Notes: generated from the sequence alone by a model not told the origin. A DNA stretch of 38,480 nt from Nitrospirota bacterium (GCA_021801345.1 JAJYYA010000064.1:1-38480); one strand, 5' to 3'. Counted from the first letter of the stretch, positions 29,232-37,682 are shown. Numbers and translations: made by a program.

Positions 29232-31517
29232 ATGACAACCCAAGGTTCCGACTTCGAGCGGAGCCCCGACGACTCCCCCGACTCTCAGGAAGAGGCGGAT
29301 GGCCGTCTCCGGCTCCACAAGCTTCTCGCCCACCGCGGAGTCGCCTCCCGAAGAAAATCCGAGCAGCTGATCGCCGCCGGCTCCGTCACCGTCGACGGGG
29401 AGGTCGTAACCGAGCCTGGAACCCGCGTCGACCCCACGACGCAGGAGGTTCTTGTGGACGGTCGTCCCCTTCCCCGGGAGTCGGAGACCTTTCTCTTCCT
29501 CTTTTACAAGCCCAAGGGGGTCGTCTCCACCCTCTTCGATCCGGAAGGGCGTCCGACCCTCAAGGACTACTTTCCGGGGATCGACCCTATCTTGCATATC
29601 GGACGTCTCGACTTCCAGACGGAAGGGGCACTCCTTCTCACAAACAACGGCGATCTCTCCCAGAGGATCCTCCACCCACGATTCGAGATCCCCCGAACCT
29701 ATCTCGTGAAGATCCAGGGAGGACTGACTCCTGCCCATCTCGAGCGAATGGCACGGGGCGACGTGCGGCTCGACGGACGGGCGGTCCTTCCCCTCGAGCT
29801 CGTCCCCGAGCGACAGACATCCACGAACGCCTGGTACCGCATTACCCTGACCGAGGGCAGAAACCGCGAGGTGCGCCGCCTTTTCGAGTCCCTGAACTAC
29901 TTCGTTCTGAAGCTCGTCCGGACAGCCTTTGGCCCCCTGACCCTCTCGGGTCTCGAACCCGGGGAATACCGCACCGTGACATCGGCGGAAATCGACTCTC
30001 TTCTGGCCGGGAGCCGCCCGCAAACCCATTCCAAAAATCTCGACTCCCGCTACAAAAGAGACTCCGAACGGAACCCGGGAAGAACGGCTTCAAGAGCCGG
30101 AGACCTCCCGGACGCGAAGGAAAGGTCCCGACGCCCGGCCAGTGGAGCCGATCGTCCCACAAGAACCGGATCCTCGCCTCATTCCTTCCGGAAGTCCGAC
30201 GGCTCCTTCAAAAGAACGGACCCGAAACGGGACTTTGATCAGCCCATGAAAGAGAGGGACTTCTCCGACCGGACGGACAGATCCGACCAGGCGCGCCGGA
30301 CAGAGCGCTCAGAATGGATCTCGCGGTCCGATCGGCCGGACCGATCAGCCCGACCGGAACGATCGGAGCAAGCGGAGCGACCGGAACGCCGAACCCGGTC
30401 CCCGCAGCGCTCGGAGGGGTTTGCGGACCGGCCGTTCGGGAAAGATTCCGAGAGCCGTCCTCCGAGAGAGCGCTTCGAACGGGATCGAACTTTTCGGGAG
30501 CCTCGCAGGGAGCGATCGGACAGCCGCGAAGGAGCCGAACGGCCCAGGCAAGCAAGGCAGGAAGACTCGGCCGAACACTCCTCCCGGTCGCCGTCACGAC
30601 CGTATCGATCCGAGGCCCGTCCCCCCTTCCGGAAGACCGACGGCGCCTTCAAAAGACCAGGCCCGAAGAGGGACTTCTCCGACCGAACGGACAGATCTGA
30701 CCGTTCTGACCAGGCCGACAGGGCAGAACGATCAGAACGGACCTCACAGCCTAGGCGTCCGGGGAGGTCAGACCGATCGGAGAGACCGGAGCGTCGAACC
30801 CGTCCACCGCAGCGCTCGGAGGGATCTCAGAACCGGCCGTTCGGCAGAAATTCCGAGAGCCGCCTTTCGAGAGAGGGGTTCGATCGCGATCGAACCCCCC
30901 GGGAGCCTCGCAGGGAGCGATCGGACAGCCGAGAAGGAGCCGGGCGGCCCAGGCAGACCAGACAGGAAGACTCGGCCGAACGCTCCTCCCGGTCGCCGTC
31001 ACGACCGTTTCGCTCCGACGCCCGCCCCCCCTTCCGGAAGGCCGACGGCGCCTTCAAGAGAACGGCCCCGAAACGGGACTTTGATCAGCCGGATCGGCCA
31101 GCCCGACCAGACCGCTCAGGCCGATCGGAGCAGTCGGATCGTCCGGAGCGCCGAACCCGTCCCCCGCAGCGCTCGGAGGGATACCAGGACCGATCGTCTG
31201 GTAGAAATTCCGGGAGCCGCCCCTCGAAAGAGGGCGTCGAACGAGATCGAAGCCCTCGGGAGCCTCGCAGGGAACGATCGGACAGCCGAGAGGGAGCCGA
31301 ACGAAAACCCCGCACGGAAGGGTCTTCACGATTTTCCGGGAAGTCCTCCGAAAGATCTGACTCGCGCACCTCTCCCAAAACCGAAAGAGGGGGGCCAAGA
31401 AAGAGCTCCGCCGGGGGATATGCCAAGTCGTCACGACCCTCTGCGGGAAAAAGGCCTTCTTCCTCGGGACCAAAAAGGCCCGGATCCCCCTCCGGAAAAC
31501 GAGGAGGCAAACGATGA
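29232..31517 (+). CDS. RsuA/RluB-type pseudouridine synthase with long charged repeat tail
   Basis: The ATG at 29232 has AAAGGA upstream and gives 761 residues. Residues about 25-262 are an ordinary RsuA/RluB/RluE-family pseudouridine synthase. It has an S4 RNA-binding domain (RLHKLLAHRGVASRRKSEQLI), YKPKGVVSTLFDP, the catalytic Asp127 in GRLDFQTEGALLLTNNGD, then GRNREVRRLFESL. It should modify uridine in rRNA, most like RluB (23S) by layout. The remaining 500 residues are low-complexity and highly charged (RSDRSDR, RPERRTRPPQRSEG, EPRRERSDSREGAER), arranged in three imperfect repeats and ending SGKRGGKR. Tails of this kind exist in some homologues but this one is very long. It overlaps the next gene by 4 bp. 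Confidence 0.92.
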   Translation: MTTQGSDFERSPDDSPDSQEEADGRLRLHKLLAHRGVASRRKSEQLIAAGSVTVDGEVVTEPGTRVDPTTQEVLVDGRPLPRESETFLFLFYKPKGVVSTLFDPEGRPTLKDYFPGIDPILHIGRLDFQTEGALLLTNNGDLSQRILHPRFEIPRTYLVKIQGGLTPAHLERMARGDVRLDGRAVLPLELVPERQTSTNAWYRITLTEGRNREVRRLFESLNYFVLKLVRTAFGPLTLSGLEPGEYRTVTSAEIDSLLAGSRPQTHSKNLDSRYKRDSERNPGRTASRAGDLPDAKERSRRPASGADRPTRTGSSPHSFRKSDGSFKRTDPKRDFDQPMKERDFSDRTDRSDQARRTERSEWISRSDRPDRSARPERSEQAERPERRTRSPQRSEGFADRPFGKDSESRPPRERFERDRTFREPRRERSDSREGAERPRQARQEDSAEHSSRSPSRPYRSEARPPFRKTDGAFKRPGPKRDFSDRTDRSDRSDQADRAERSERTSQPRRPGRSDRSERPERRTRPPQRSEGSQNRPFGRNSESRLSREGFDRDRTPREPRRERSDSREGAGRPRQTRQEDSAERSSRSPSRPFRSDARPPFRKADGAFKRTAPKRDFDQPDRPARPDRSGRSEQSDRPERRTRPPQRSEGYQDRSSGRNSGSRPSKEGVERDRSPREPRRERSDSREGAERKPRTEGSSRFSGKSSERSDSRTSPKTERGGPRKSSAGGYAKSSRPSAGKRPSSSGPKRPGSPSGKRGGKR
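30186..31300 (+). repeat. Three tandem coding repeats in the pseudouridine synthase tail
   Basis: Copies begin at 30186, 30627 and 31032 with the codons for FRKSDGSFKR, FRKTDGAFKR and FRKADGAFKR. Unit lengths are 441 and 405 nt; the third decays after about 270 nt. Each unit carries KRDF, a run of RSDR/RPDR dipeptides, ERRTR(S/P)PQRSEG and PREPRRERSDSREGAE in that order. Nucleotide identity is high, with differences mostly in the dipeptide runs. Copy number is probably variable between strains. Confidence 0.85.
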
Positions 31518-31963
31518 CCCTTCCCTTGAGATCCCCCCGGGAAAGTCTGGGAGGATTCGTGATCCTGCCCCGGCTCATCGACAAGGTCCGCCTGCGCGCC
31601 AAGGGACTTCTTCCGGAGGAGTACCATCAAAACCTGCTGCGTCCGGTCGATCCCCAAAGCGGCCTCTATCCTCTTGACGGACGTTTTCTTGCCTTTACGG
31701 GACTCGATCCGGCGGCACTCGAGGCGGCCATCCTCCGTCTTCCTGACGACCAGGCTGTACTTTCTTGGGTTCTGGAAAGGTCCATTCACAGAACCATTCA
31801 GGAGAAGAACGCCTGGCAAGAGAGCCTCGAAACCGCTCCCCCCGACGAGAAGCGAACGGCCCACCGGAGGCGAACCTACCCCTCCCTGGCCCATCGTCCC
31901 GATATCGGGGCCCTCTCCCCCTTCGACCTGATCGACCTTGACGAGGGGCGGACGCTCCCCTGA
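31514..31963 (+). CDS. DUF5069 family protein
   Basis: The 149-residue product begins LRSPRESLGGFVILPRLIDKVRLRAKGLLPEEYHQN, in which the conserved PRE(S/T)LGG(F/Y)V.LPRLIDK block identifies DUF5069. The second conserved part is GRFLAFTGLDPAALEAAI with SWVLERS. No function is established for the family; no catalytic motif is evident. The ATG overlaps the stop of the pseudouridine synthase gene by 4 bp, so it is translated from the guaBA-rlu transcript or its own weak promoter. It ends about 200 bp before aspS. Confidence 0.85.
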   Translation: MTLPLRSPRESLGGFVILPRLIDKVRLRAKGLLPEEYHQNLLRPVDPQSGLYPLDGRFLAFTGLDPAALEAAILRLPDDQAVLSWVLERSIHRTIQEKNAWQESLETAPPDEKRTAHRRRTYPSLAHRPDIGALSPFDLIDLDEGRTLP

Positions 31964-31990
31964 CTCCTGCCCCCGAAGGCGCTCCTCCTG

Positions 31991-31999
31991 TGCTACAAT
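31991..31999 (+). promoter_or_regulatory. Extended -10 promoter candidate for aspS
   Basis: TGCTACAAT gives an extended -10 (TGn followed by TACAAT at 31994-31999) in the 202 bp gap before aspS. No good -35 lies 17 nt upstream, which extended -10 promoters tolerate. The leader to the ATG at 32166 would be about 160 nt; I saw no T-box motifs in it. Confidence 0.4.
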
Positions 32000-32165
32000 G
32001 GGGCCGTCGATCGGCAAATACGCCCGACCGTCGACCCCAATCCGCCTCCGGAACCGTCGGTTTTACGAGGAGCCGTGGCGGGGGGCAAGTGAGCACAAAT
32101 CCCAAGACACAGAACCCCCCCGGAGAGCCTGCAGCCGGCTTTTCCCTAACCCCGAGGACCGATCC

Positions 32166-33923
32166 ATGTACCGTTCGCACCCTGTCGAAGACCTTTACTC
32201 TTGCCCCTCCGGAACCACCGTCACTGTCGCCGGATGGGTTCAGACGGTCCGGGACCACGGAGGACTTCTTTTCATCGAGCTCCGGGATCGCTCCGGGCGG
32301 ATCCAGTGCGTCATCGACCAATCGGCGAATGCGACGCTTGAAGGGGTCGCCAAAGATCTCAGGGACGAGTGGGTCATCTCCGTACACGGCGTCGTGGGTC
32401 TTCGGCCGGAAGGGACCGTCAATGCCTCCATCCCCGGAGGAGACCGCGAGATCCGGGTCACGGGGCTCACGATCCTCAACTCTGCAAAGACCCCTCCCTT
32501 CCCGGTCGGGACATCCGAAGAGGTCTCGGAGAGCCTCAGACTGACCTATCGCTACCTCGACATGCGTTCCCCGCGCCTTCTCGAAGCCCTGAAGTTCCGC
32601 TCCGAGCTGACGACCCTCATTCGCAACCATATGACCTCCCATCACTTCTGGGAGATCGAAACTCCCCTTCTCACACGATCGACTCCCGAAGGCGCCCGGG
32701 ACTTTCTTGTCCCGTCCCGGCTCGAGAAGGGCTCCTTCTACGCTCTTCCGCAGTCCCCCCAGCTGTTCAAACAGCTTTTGATGGTCGGAGGTCTCGAACG
32801 TTACTTCCAGATCGCCCGCTGCTTCCGGGACGAGGACCTGCGAGCCGACCGCCAACCCGAGTTCACCCAGGTCGACATCGAAGCCTCCTTTCTGACGCGC
32901 GACACCTTCCTCGGAATCATGGAGGCCCTCTTCTGCGACATCTTCCGGACCTTCAAAAACGAGACCCTCTCCCGGCCCTTCATGCGGCTTACCTACGAGG
33001 AGGCCATGGAGCGCTACGGGAGCGACAAGCCGGACCTCCGCTTTGACCTTCCCATCGTCGACATCTCCGACCTCGCGAAAAAAACGACTTTTTCCGTCTT
33101 TACGAGCGTGACCTCCTCGGAAAAAGGAACGGTCCGGGGACTTCGCTACCCCAAAGGCGCGGGCCTGAGCCGAAAGGAAGTGGAGGACCTCACGGCCTGG
33201 ACCCAAAGCCAGGGGGCCAAGGGACTCGCCTGGATCAAGGTCGAGAGCTCCGGACTTTCAAGTCCCATCCTGAAGTTTTTCCCAGAAGAGATCCGCAGCT
33301 CTCTTCGGGAACGCATGTCGGCGGAGGAGGGAGATCTGCTTGTCTTCGTAGCCGACGAGCACAAGACCGCCCTCAAGGTTCTGGGCGCACTCCGGACCCA
33401 CATCGCCCAACGGGCCGACCTTATCGACCGGACCAAAACATCGCTCTTCTGGGTCGTGGACTTTCCCCTTCTCGAGTGGAACCCCGACGAAAAGCGGCAC
33501 GAGGCGGTCCACCATCCCTTTACCGCGCCCCATCCCGACGACCTGGGCGTTCTCTCGGACACCCCGGAAAAAACCCGTTCGCTGGCCTACGATCTTGTCC
33601 TCAACGGGACGGAGGTGGGAGGGGGAAGCATCAGAAACCATGAGCTCGAGCTTCAGCGGAGGATCTTCAGCCTGATCGGCCTGACGGAGGAGGAGGCGGA
33701 GCGGCGCTTCGGATTTCTTCTCGAAGCTCTCTCCTTCGGGGCCCCGCCCCACGGGGGGATGGCAATCGGCCTCGACCGCCTCGCCATGATCCTGCTCGGA
33801 CGGGATTCGATCCGGGATGTCATGGCCTTCCCCAAGACACAGAAGGGCGCCTGTCTTCTGACGGAGGCCCCTGCCCCGGTCGACACCGTCCAGCTTCGGG
33901 ATCTTGGACTTAAACTCTCCTAA
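32166..33923 (+). CDS. aspS: Aspartyl-tRNA synthetase, bacterial type
   Basis: AspS charges tRNA-Asp with aspartate. I start at the ATG at 32166 (MYRSHPVEDLYSCPSG), giving 585 residues, the bacterial length; the frame is open upstream but carries no homology there. An OB-fold anticodon-binding domain comes first (VTVAGWVQTVRDHGGLLFIELRDRSG in pieces). The class II core follows: motif 2 FRDEDLRADRQPEFTQVDIE and motif 3 HGGMAIGLDRLAMIL. The bacterial GAD insertion lies between them (about 280-420). Whether it is discriminating or also charges tRNA-Asn cannot be decided here. It is the last core gene before the CRISPR array, which starts 7 bp after its stop. Confidence 0.97.
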   Translation: MYRSHPVEDLYSCPSGTTVTVAGWVQTVRDHGGLLFIELRDRSGRIQCVIDQSANATLEGVAKDLRDEWVISVHGVVGLRPEGTVNASIPGGDREIRVTGLTILNSAKTPPFPVGTSEEVSESLRLTYRYLDMRSPRLLEALKFRSELTTLIRNHMTSHHFWEIETPLLTRSTPEGARDFLVPSRLEKGSFYALPQSPQLFKQLLMVGGLERYFQIARCFRDEDLRADRQPEFTQVDIEASFLTRDTFLGIMEALFCDIFRTFKNETLSRPFMRLTYEEAMERYGSDKPDLRFDLPIVDISDLAKKTTFSVFTSVTSSEKGTVRGLRYPKGAGLSRKEVEDLTAWTQSQGAKGLAWIKVESSGLSSPILKFFPEEIRSSLRERMSAEEGDLLVFVADEHKTALKVLGALRTHIAQRADLIDRTKTSLFWVVDFPLLEWNPDEKRHEAVHHPFTAPHPDDLGVLSDTPEKTRSLAYDLVLNGTEVGGGSIRNHELELQRRIFSLIGLTEEEAERRFGFLLEALSFGAPPHGGMAIGLDRLAMILLGRDSIRDVMAFPKTQKGACLLTEAPAPVDTVQLRDLGLKLS

Positions 33924-33930
33924 TCCTGCC

Positions 33931-35872
33931 TATTACCCATTAAGTTGAGGTGGTTCACTCATCGCGGACGTGATGGAGGTCGCACCGGAACTTCTAAGCC
34001 ACCAATTGGTGGTTCACATTCTTCCGAATCTTTCACTTGGATGCTGATACTTCTAAGCCACCTGCGGTGGTTCACGTCATGGAAAGCCTCAAGAACCTCC
34101 CGCTCTTCTTCTAAGCCACCTATGCGGTGGTTCACTCCCATGCGGCCCATGCGGCGTCCCTTGCGGACTTCTAAGCCACCTATGCGGTGGTTCACGCCAA
34201 GGACCCGTGTAAGGCTCAAGCGTGGTCCTTCTAAGCCACCTATGCGGTGGTTCACAGACGCCTGAATAATAGCATCGCGATGTAAAACTTCTAAGCCACC
34301 TATGCGGTGGTTCACGTTTGAATCGAAGGAGACAAAAATTCTAGAAACTTCTAAGCCACCTATGCGGTGGTTCACGCGATCGAGGCGATTGAGAAAAAGG
34401 CTCCGGTCTTCTAAGCCACCTATGCGGTGGTTCACAGCCCCATCTGTGTGAGCTCGAGCGTCTTGATCTTCTAAGCCACCTATGCGGTGGTTCACAGCCC
34501 CATCTGTGTGAGCTCGAGCGTCTTGATCTTCTAAGCCACCTATGCGGTGGTTCACCATCCGCGTGACCTTGTCGGCCACTTCATCTGCTTCTAAGCCACC
34601 TATGCGGTGGTTCACCACTTGATCCCCTCGACAAAGGCATCGATGATCTTCTAAGCCACCTATGCGGTGGTTCACCGAAGTCCCGTATGGATGGCGAACT
34701 CCACGAACTTCTAAGCCACCTATGCGGTGGTTCACACTTTTCGGCTCTCTGATCCCCCAGACTTCCGCTTCTAAGCCACCTATGCGGTGGTTCACGAATT
34801 ACAGTTCCAGAGTTTGTCCCGAGAGTCCTTCTAAGCCACCTATGCGGTGGTTCACGTTTCTTACGACTTTCGATGAACCGACTCTCACTTCTAAGCCACC
34901 TATGCGGTGGTTCACGGCTCCTGGAGGTCAATCAGACGGCTCTCAATCTTCTAAGCCACCTATGCGGTGGTTCACACGCCTGTTCCCGCCAGGATGGTTT
35001 CGGTTTCCTTCTAAGCCACCTATGCGGTGGTTCACTTATCCGAACATCTCCCTGAACCGGGTTTCCACTTCTAAGCCACCTATGCGGTGGTTCACCACAT
35101 GTCATTTGAGGAATGGCTGGAAACGACCTTCTAAGCCACCTATGCGGTGGTTCACGTCTGTCCGTTCGATGGCCGGACCGTCCTCCCCTTCTAAGCCACC
35201 TATGCGGTGGTTCACGAGATCAGGGAAAAGCAGGTATCCCGGTTCCGCTTCTAAGCCACCTATGCGGTGGTTCACCAATCAACACGGCCCACGCAGTTAG
35301 TCCTTCTCTTCTAAGCCACCTATGCGGTGGTTCACGAGTCGCCGTCAAGCCAACAATTCTCGCTTTCCTTCTAAGCCACCTATGCGGTGGTTCACGACCT
35401 GATCCGTTCACTTCTCGCTCACATCGACTTCTAAGCCACCTATGCGGTGGTTCACTGGAGGGGTGTCAGTAGTTAAAGAGTGCTTGACTTCTAAGCCACC
35501 TATGCGGTGGTTCACGGCTTGTCATCACGATTGACTATCATTCCTGACTTCTAAGCCACCTATGCGGTGGTTCACAGGACGCATGGGATCAGTACTCAGA
35601 CCGACTCCTTCTAAGCCACCTATGCGGTGGTTCACCGTTCCAGTTCCTCCCGGAGCCTCCGGTTCTCCTTCTAAGCCACCTATGCGGTGGTTCACGGCCG
35701 TCGAACGGGTAGACGGAACCAGGGTATCTTCTAAGCCACCTATGCGGTGGTTCACTGTGAGCTGTTCGATAAGGGGACGCTGGACGACTTCTAAGCCACC
35801 TATGCGGTGGTTCACTTTTTAAGTCTGCCTGCTGTTGCTCCGACATCCTTCTAAGCCACCTATGCGGTGGTT
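33931..35872 (-). CRISPR. Type I-F-like CRISPR array, 33 repeats, no cas genes, truncated by an IS
   Basis: There are 33 repeat positions and 32 spacers. Thirty repeats from 34108 to 35848 recur exactly every 60 nt (28 nt repeat, 32 nt spacer). Three more at 33931, 33991 and 34050 are degenerate but also spaced by 32 nt. On the minus strand the repeat starts GTGAACCACC, ends GGTGGCTTAGAAG and folds as CCACC, GCATA, GGTGG, the 5 bp stem and 5 nt loop of type I-F (Cas6f/Csy4-processed) repeats. Transcription is therefore inferred from high to low coordinates, with degenerate repeats at the leader-distal end. The repeat at 35848 matches only for 25 nt before an IS21-type end begins at 35873, so the leader is missing. 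One spacer occurs twice in succession (34436-34467 and 34496-34527). No cas gene lies in the window. Confidence 0.97.
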
Positions 35873-35945
35873 TGCGTATTCCGATGAAGATTGCCACCAA
35901 TTCCGATCCATGGTTGCCACTTATTCCGGCATGATTGCCACCCCC
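35873..35945 (+). repeat. IS21-type terminal direct repeats
   Basis: The tip reads TGCGTATTCCGATGAAG. After it, TTGCCAC recurs at 35891, 35914 and 35935, twice followed closely by ATTCCG. Multiple short direct repeats of 20-odd nt period inside a TG...CA tip are typical of IS21-family ends and bind IstA. Confidence 0.7.
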
Positions 35946-35977
35946 TGAACCCTCTCTAAAAAACCCCCTGCCGGGAG

Positions 35978-37564
35978 TCAGATCAGGAGGCGACCGGAGC
36001 GGTCGTCTTCGCCTTTGTTTTTCTCATAGAGTAGGATAGGCGGGGCCCATCGCTGAGCCCAACCCTCCGAGGAACTGTGCATGCGACTTTCACCGCACAC
36101 AGCTCGATCAGGTCAAAAGCCGCTCCTTGTTCGGGAGGGCCGGTTGGACAAAAGACCGTCCAACCTTCACGCTACACGTCGAAGGCCCCATAGCTTGCGC
36201 CGGCGGGAGCACACGTCCTTACGGACGATTCCACAGCTTTTCCGCCTACTGGAGATTAAACGACTTTCGTATGACGACCCAACACGCGGAAGTAGGCCGG
36301 GTTTCCCCGAGGGATGATGTTGTCCGAAGACTCAATCCCTATGCGCCCTATTACCGGGCGCCATTCGCTTGCTCCGCGATCCCATACCCGCACGGGTGTT
36401 GGCTTACCTCACGGCTCGCTTTCCCGGAAAGGAGACCCGGGACCCGTACGGGCTTACCACGTTCCACTAAAGTCACAAGAGCGGGTTAGGACCCTGCTTT
36501 GCGCCGGGAGCGCGTCATCCGTGTCTTCCCAGGAGAAAAGGGAAGAACCTGTCTCCGTGCCTTTTTTGGCTTGAGCCTGTCAGCAGATTTGGCTCATCAA
36601 TGATAACGGCGCTTACGCAGATTCACTTTCGTTGTCCATACCGCTCAGCCTGGCCCCCGGACCTCCTCTCTGCTGGAAGCCCACTCGTTGTCTCACGACT
36701 CGGAGATGCTTTCGCGGGGTACGTTGTCCCGAGAGCTTCATACCAACGGATTGCTCCGGACGCATGTCTCGGTAGGCTACCACTGACGGAACAGTGGGTT
36801 CCCTCCTTTGTTGTTAAGCAAAGTGGAACAATGACTTGAGCGACTTCGTGTCGCACCTCTCCTTTCATTTCAATAGTGTATGCGCCATGAACGAGGCGGT
36901 CCAGGATCGCATCGGCCAGGGTGGGGTCTCCGATCCGGTTGTGCCACTCCGGAAGAGGGATCTGGGACGTCACGAGTGTTGCTCTGACATTGTAGCGGTC
37001 TTCAAGGATTTCGAAGAGATCCTGGCGGTGTTCGGAGGTCATGGGAGAAAGAAGAAAGTCTTCAATTATGATGACGTCTTGCCTGGCCAGATTCTTCAGG
37101 AAGCCCGGATATTTTCCGGTGTGGCGGGCAATGTCGAGAGACTGGAAGAGGCGAGGGAAGCGGATCAGGAGGACCCGGTATCCCATGCGGCAGGCCTTGT
37201 GTCCCAAGGCTTCTCCCAGGTAGCTTTTGCCAACGCCGGTCGGCCCGGTGACGAGGATGTTCTGGTGGTTGGCGATCCACTGGCCGGAGAGAAGCGTCTG
37301 GACCAGGGGTTTGGGAAGGTTCCGGGGACTCCGGAAGTCGAGGTCCTCGGGGGTGGCGTTCTGCCGGAGCCTGGCCGCCTTGAGACGCCGCTCTGTCCGT
37401 CGGTTTTCCTGAACCGTGATCTCCCGGTCGACCAGAAGACCGAGACGGTCTTCAAAGGAGAGATCGGCGGCGGCTCCGGGGGTGCGCTCCTGATCCTCCA
37501 TTCCCTCGAGGAAGCCTGTGAGACTGAGGGCCTTGAGCTTTTCTTTCAGCGGGTTGATCAACAT
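35978..37564 (-). CDS. istB: IstB-like helper ATPase, split by a group II intron
   Basis: IstB is an AAA+ ATPase that selects target DNA and activates the IstA integrase of IS21 elements. The start is the ATG at 37564, with AAGGAGG 6 nt upstream. Exon 1 (37564-36857) encodes 236 residues: KLKALSLTGFLEGMEDQ, then Walker A GPTGVGKSYLGEALGH, FPRLFQSLDIARH, VIIIEDFLLSPMTSEHRQDLFEILEDRYN, ending AYTIEMKGE. The reading then enters an 831 nt group II intron (36856-36026). Exon 2 (36025-35978) continues EKNKGEDDRSGRLLI and stops. The spliced product is 251 residues, the usual IstB size. Read without splicing, the frame runs 78 codons into the intron with unrelated sequence. Confidence 0.85.
36026..36856 (-). 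mobile_element. ORF-less group II intron inside istB
   Basis: Several hallmarks agree. The 5' end reads GTGCGAC, matching the GUGYG consensus, directly after the istB codons for MKGE. A 34 nt domain V lies at 36105-36072. A 46 nt tail follows it and ends CTACTCTAT, as expected for domain VI and the 3' splice site. The sequence TTCTCC (36537-36532) can act as EBS1, pairing with the last six exon bases GGAGAG. At 831 nt it is too short for a reverse transcriptase gene, and no such frame is seen, so it would need an intron-encoded protein supplied in trans. Removal restores the istB frame. Confidence 0.85.
36072..36105 (-). ncRNA. Group II intron domain V
   Basis: The 34 nt hairpin begins GAGCTGTGTGCGG, has a GAAA tetraloop and ends CGCATGCACAGTTC. 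GAGC pairs with GTTC, and the AGC catalytic triad is present near the base. This is the most conserved part of the ribozyme. Confidence 0.9.
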
Positions 37565-37600
37565 CTGGGCCTCCTTGGTGTTGTGTGTGTCACTAGTAAT

Positions 37601-37669
37601 GGATCGGACTATTGGATCCATTTCCGGATCGCCTCAATGGCGCCACCTTCGGATCGGGACAATGGCGCC
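37601..37669 (+). repeat. IS21-like direct repeats just upstream of istB
   Basis: Three copies at 37601-37620, 37624-37644 and 37649-37669 follow the form CGGATCGnnnCAATGGCGCCA, the first copy weaker. The period is 24-25 nt. They read in the same direction as the terminal repeats at 35873-35945, so they cannot be the matching inverted end of the same element. They look like the end of a second IS21-type element whose body would lie to the right, and they occupy the place where istA should be. Confidence 0.5.
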
Positions 37670-37682
37670 AGGGGCGAGGCTT

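Larger units (their letters stand above)
35873..37564 (-). mobile_element. IS21-family element, 3' part: terminal repeats and istB, istA missing
   Basis: The left boundary is the TG tip at 35873 inside a CRISPR repeat. Behind it come short direct repeats, then istB on the minus strand, interrupted by a group II intron. IS21 elements normally encode istA (integrase) followed by istB (helper ATPase); here the sequence upstream of istB holds no istA. The element is therefore partial and cannot move alone, though it could be mobilised by a related IstA. Its second end is not identified. Right limit given as the istB start. Confidence 0.8.

Noticed and set aside
31085-32017. Long minus-strand frame opposite the pseudouridine synthase tail
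   Set aside because: It arises from the biased codon use of the Arg/Asp/Ser repeats and has no homology or start signal.
33945-35900. Open frames across the CRISPR array, encoding repeated SKPPMRWFT-, LLSHLCGGS- or VNHRIGGLE-type peptides
   Set aside because: The 60 nt period is divisible by three, so repeats read through without stops; the peptides only mirror the repeat.
36127-36489. Plus-strand frames inside the intron
   Set aside because: They are antisense to the ribozyme, lack ribosome binding sites and cover the structured domain V region or its neighbours.
33931-37564. A CRISPR-associated transposon (Tn7-like, I-F3)
   Set aside because: No TnsA, TnsB, TnsC, TniQ or cas gene is present; the adjacent ATPase is a plain IS21 IstB and its ends are IS21-like.
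36623-37621. A single 332-residue IstB read straight into the intron
   Set aside because: The last 78 residues match nothing in IstB and are the 5' part of the group II intron; the product would also use a start without a ribosome binding site.
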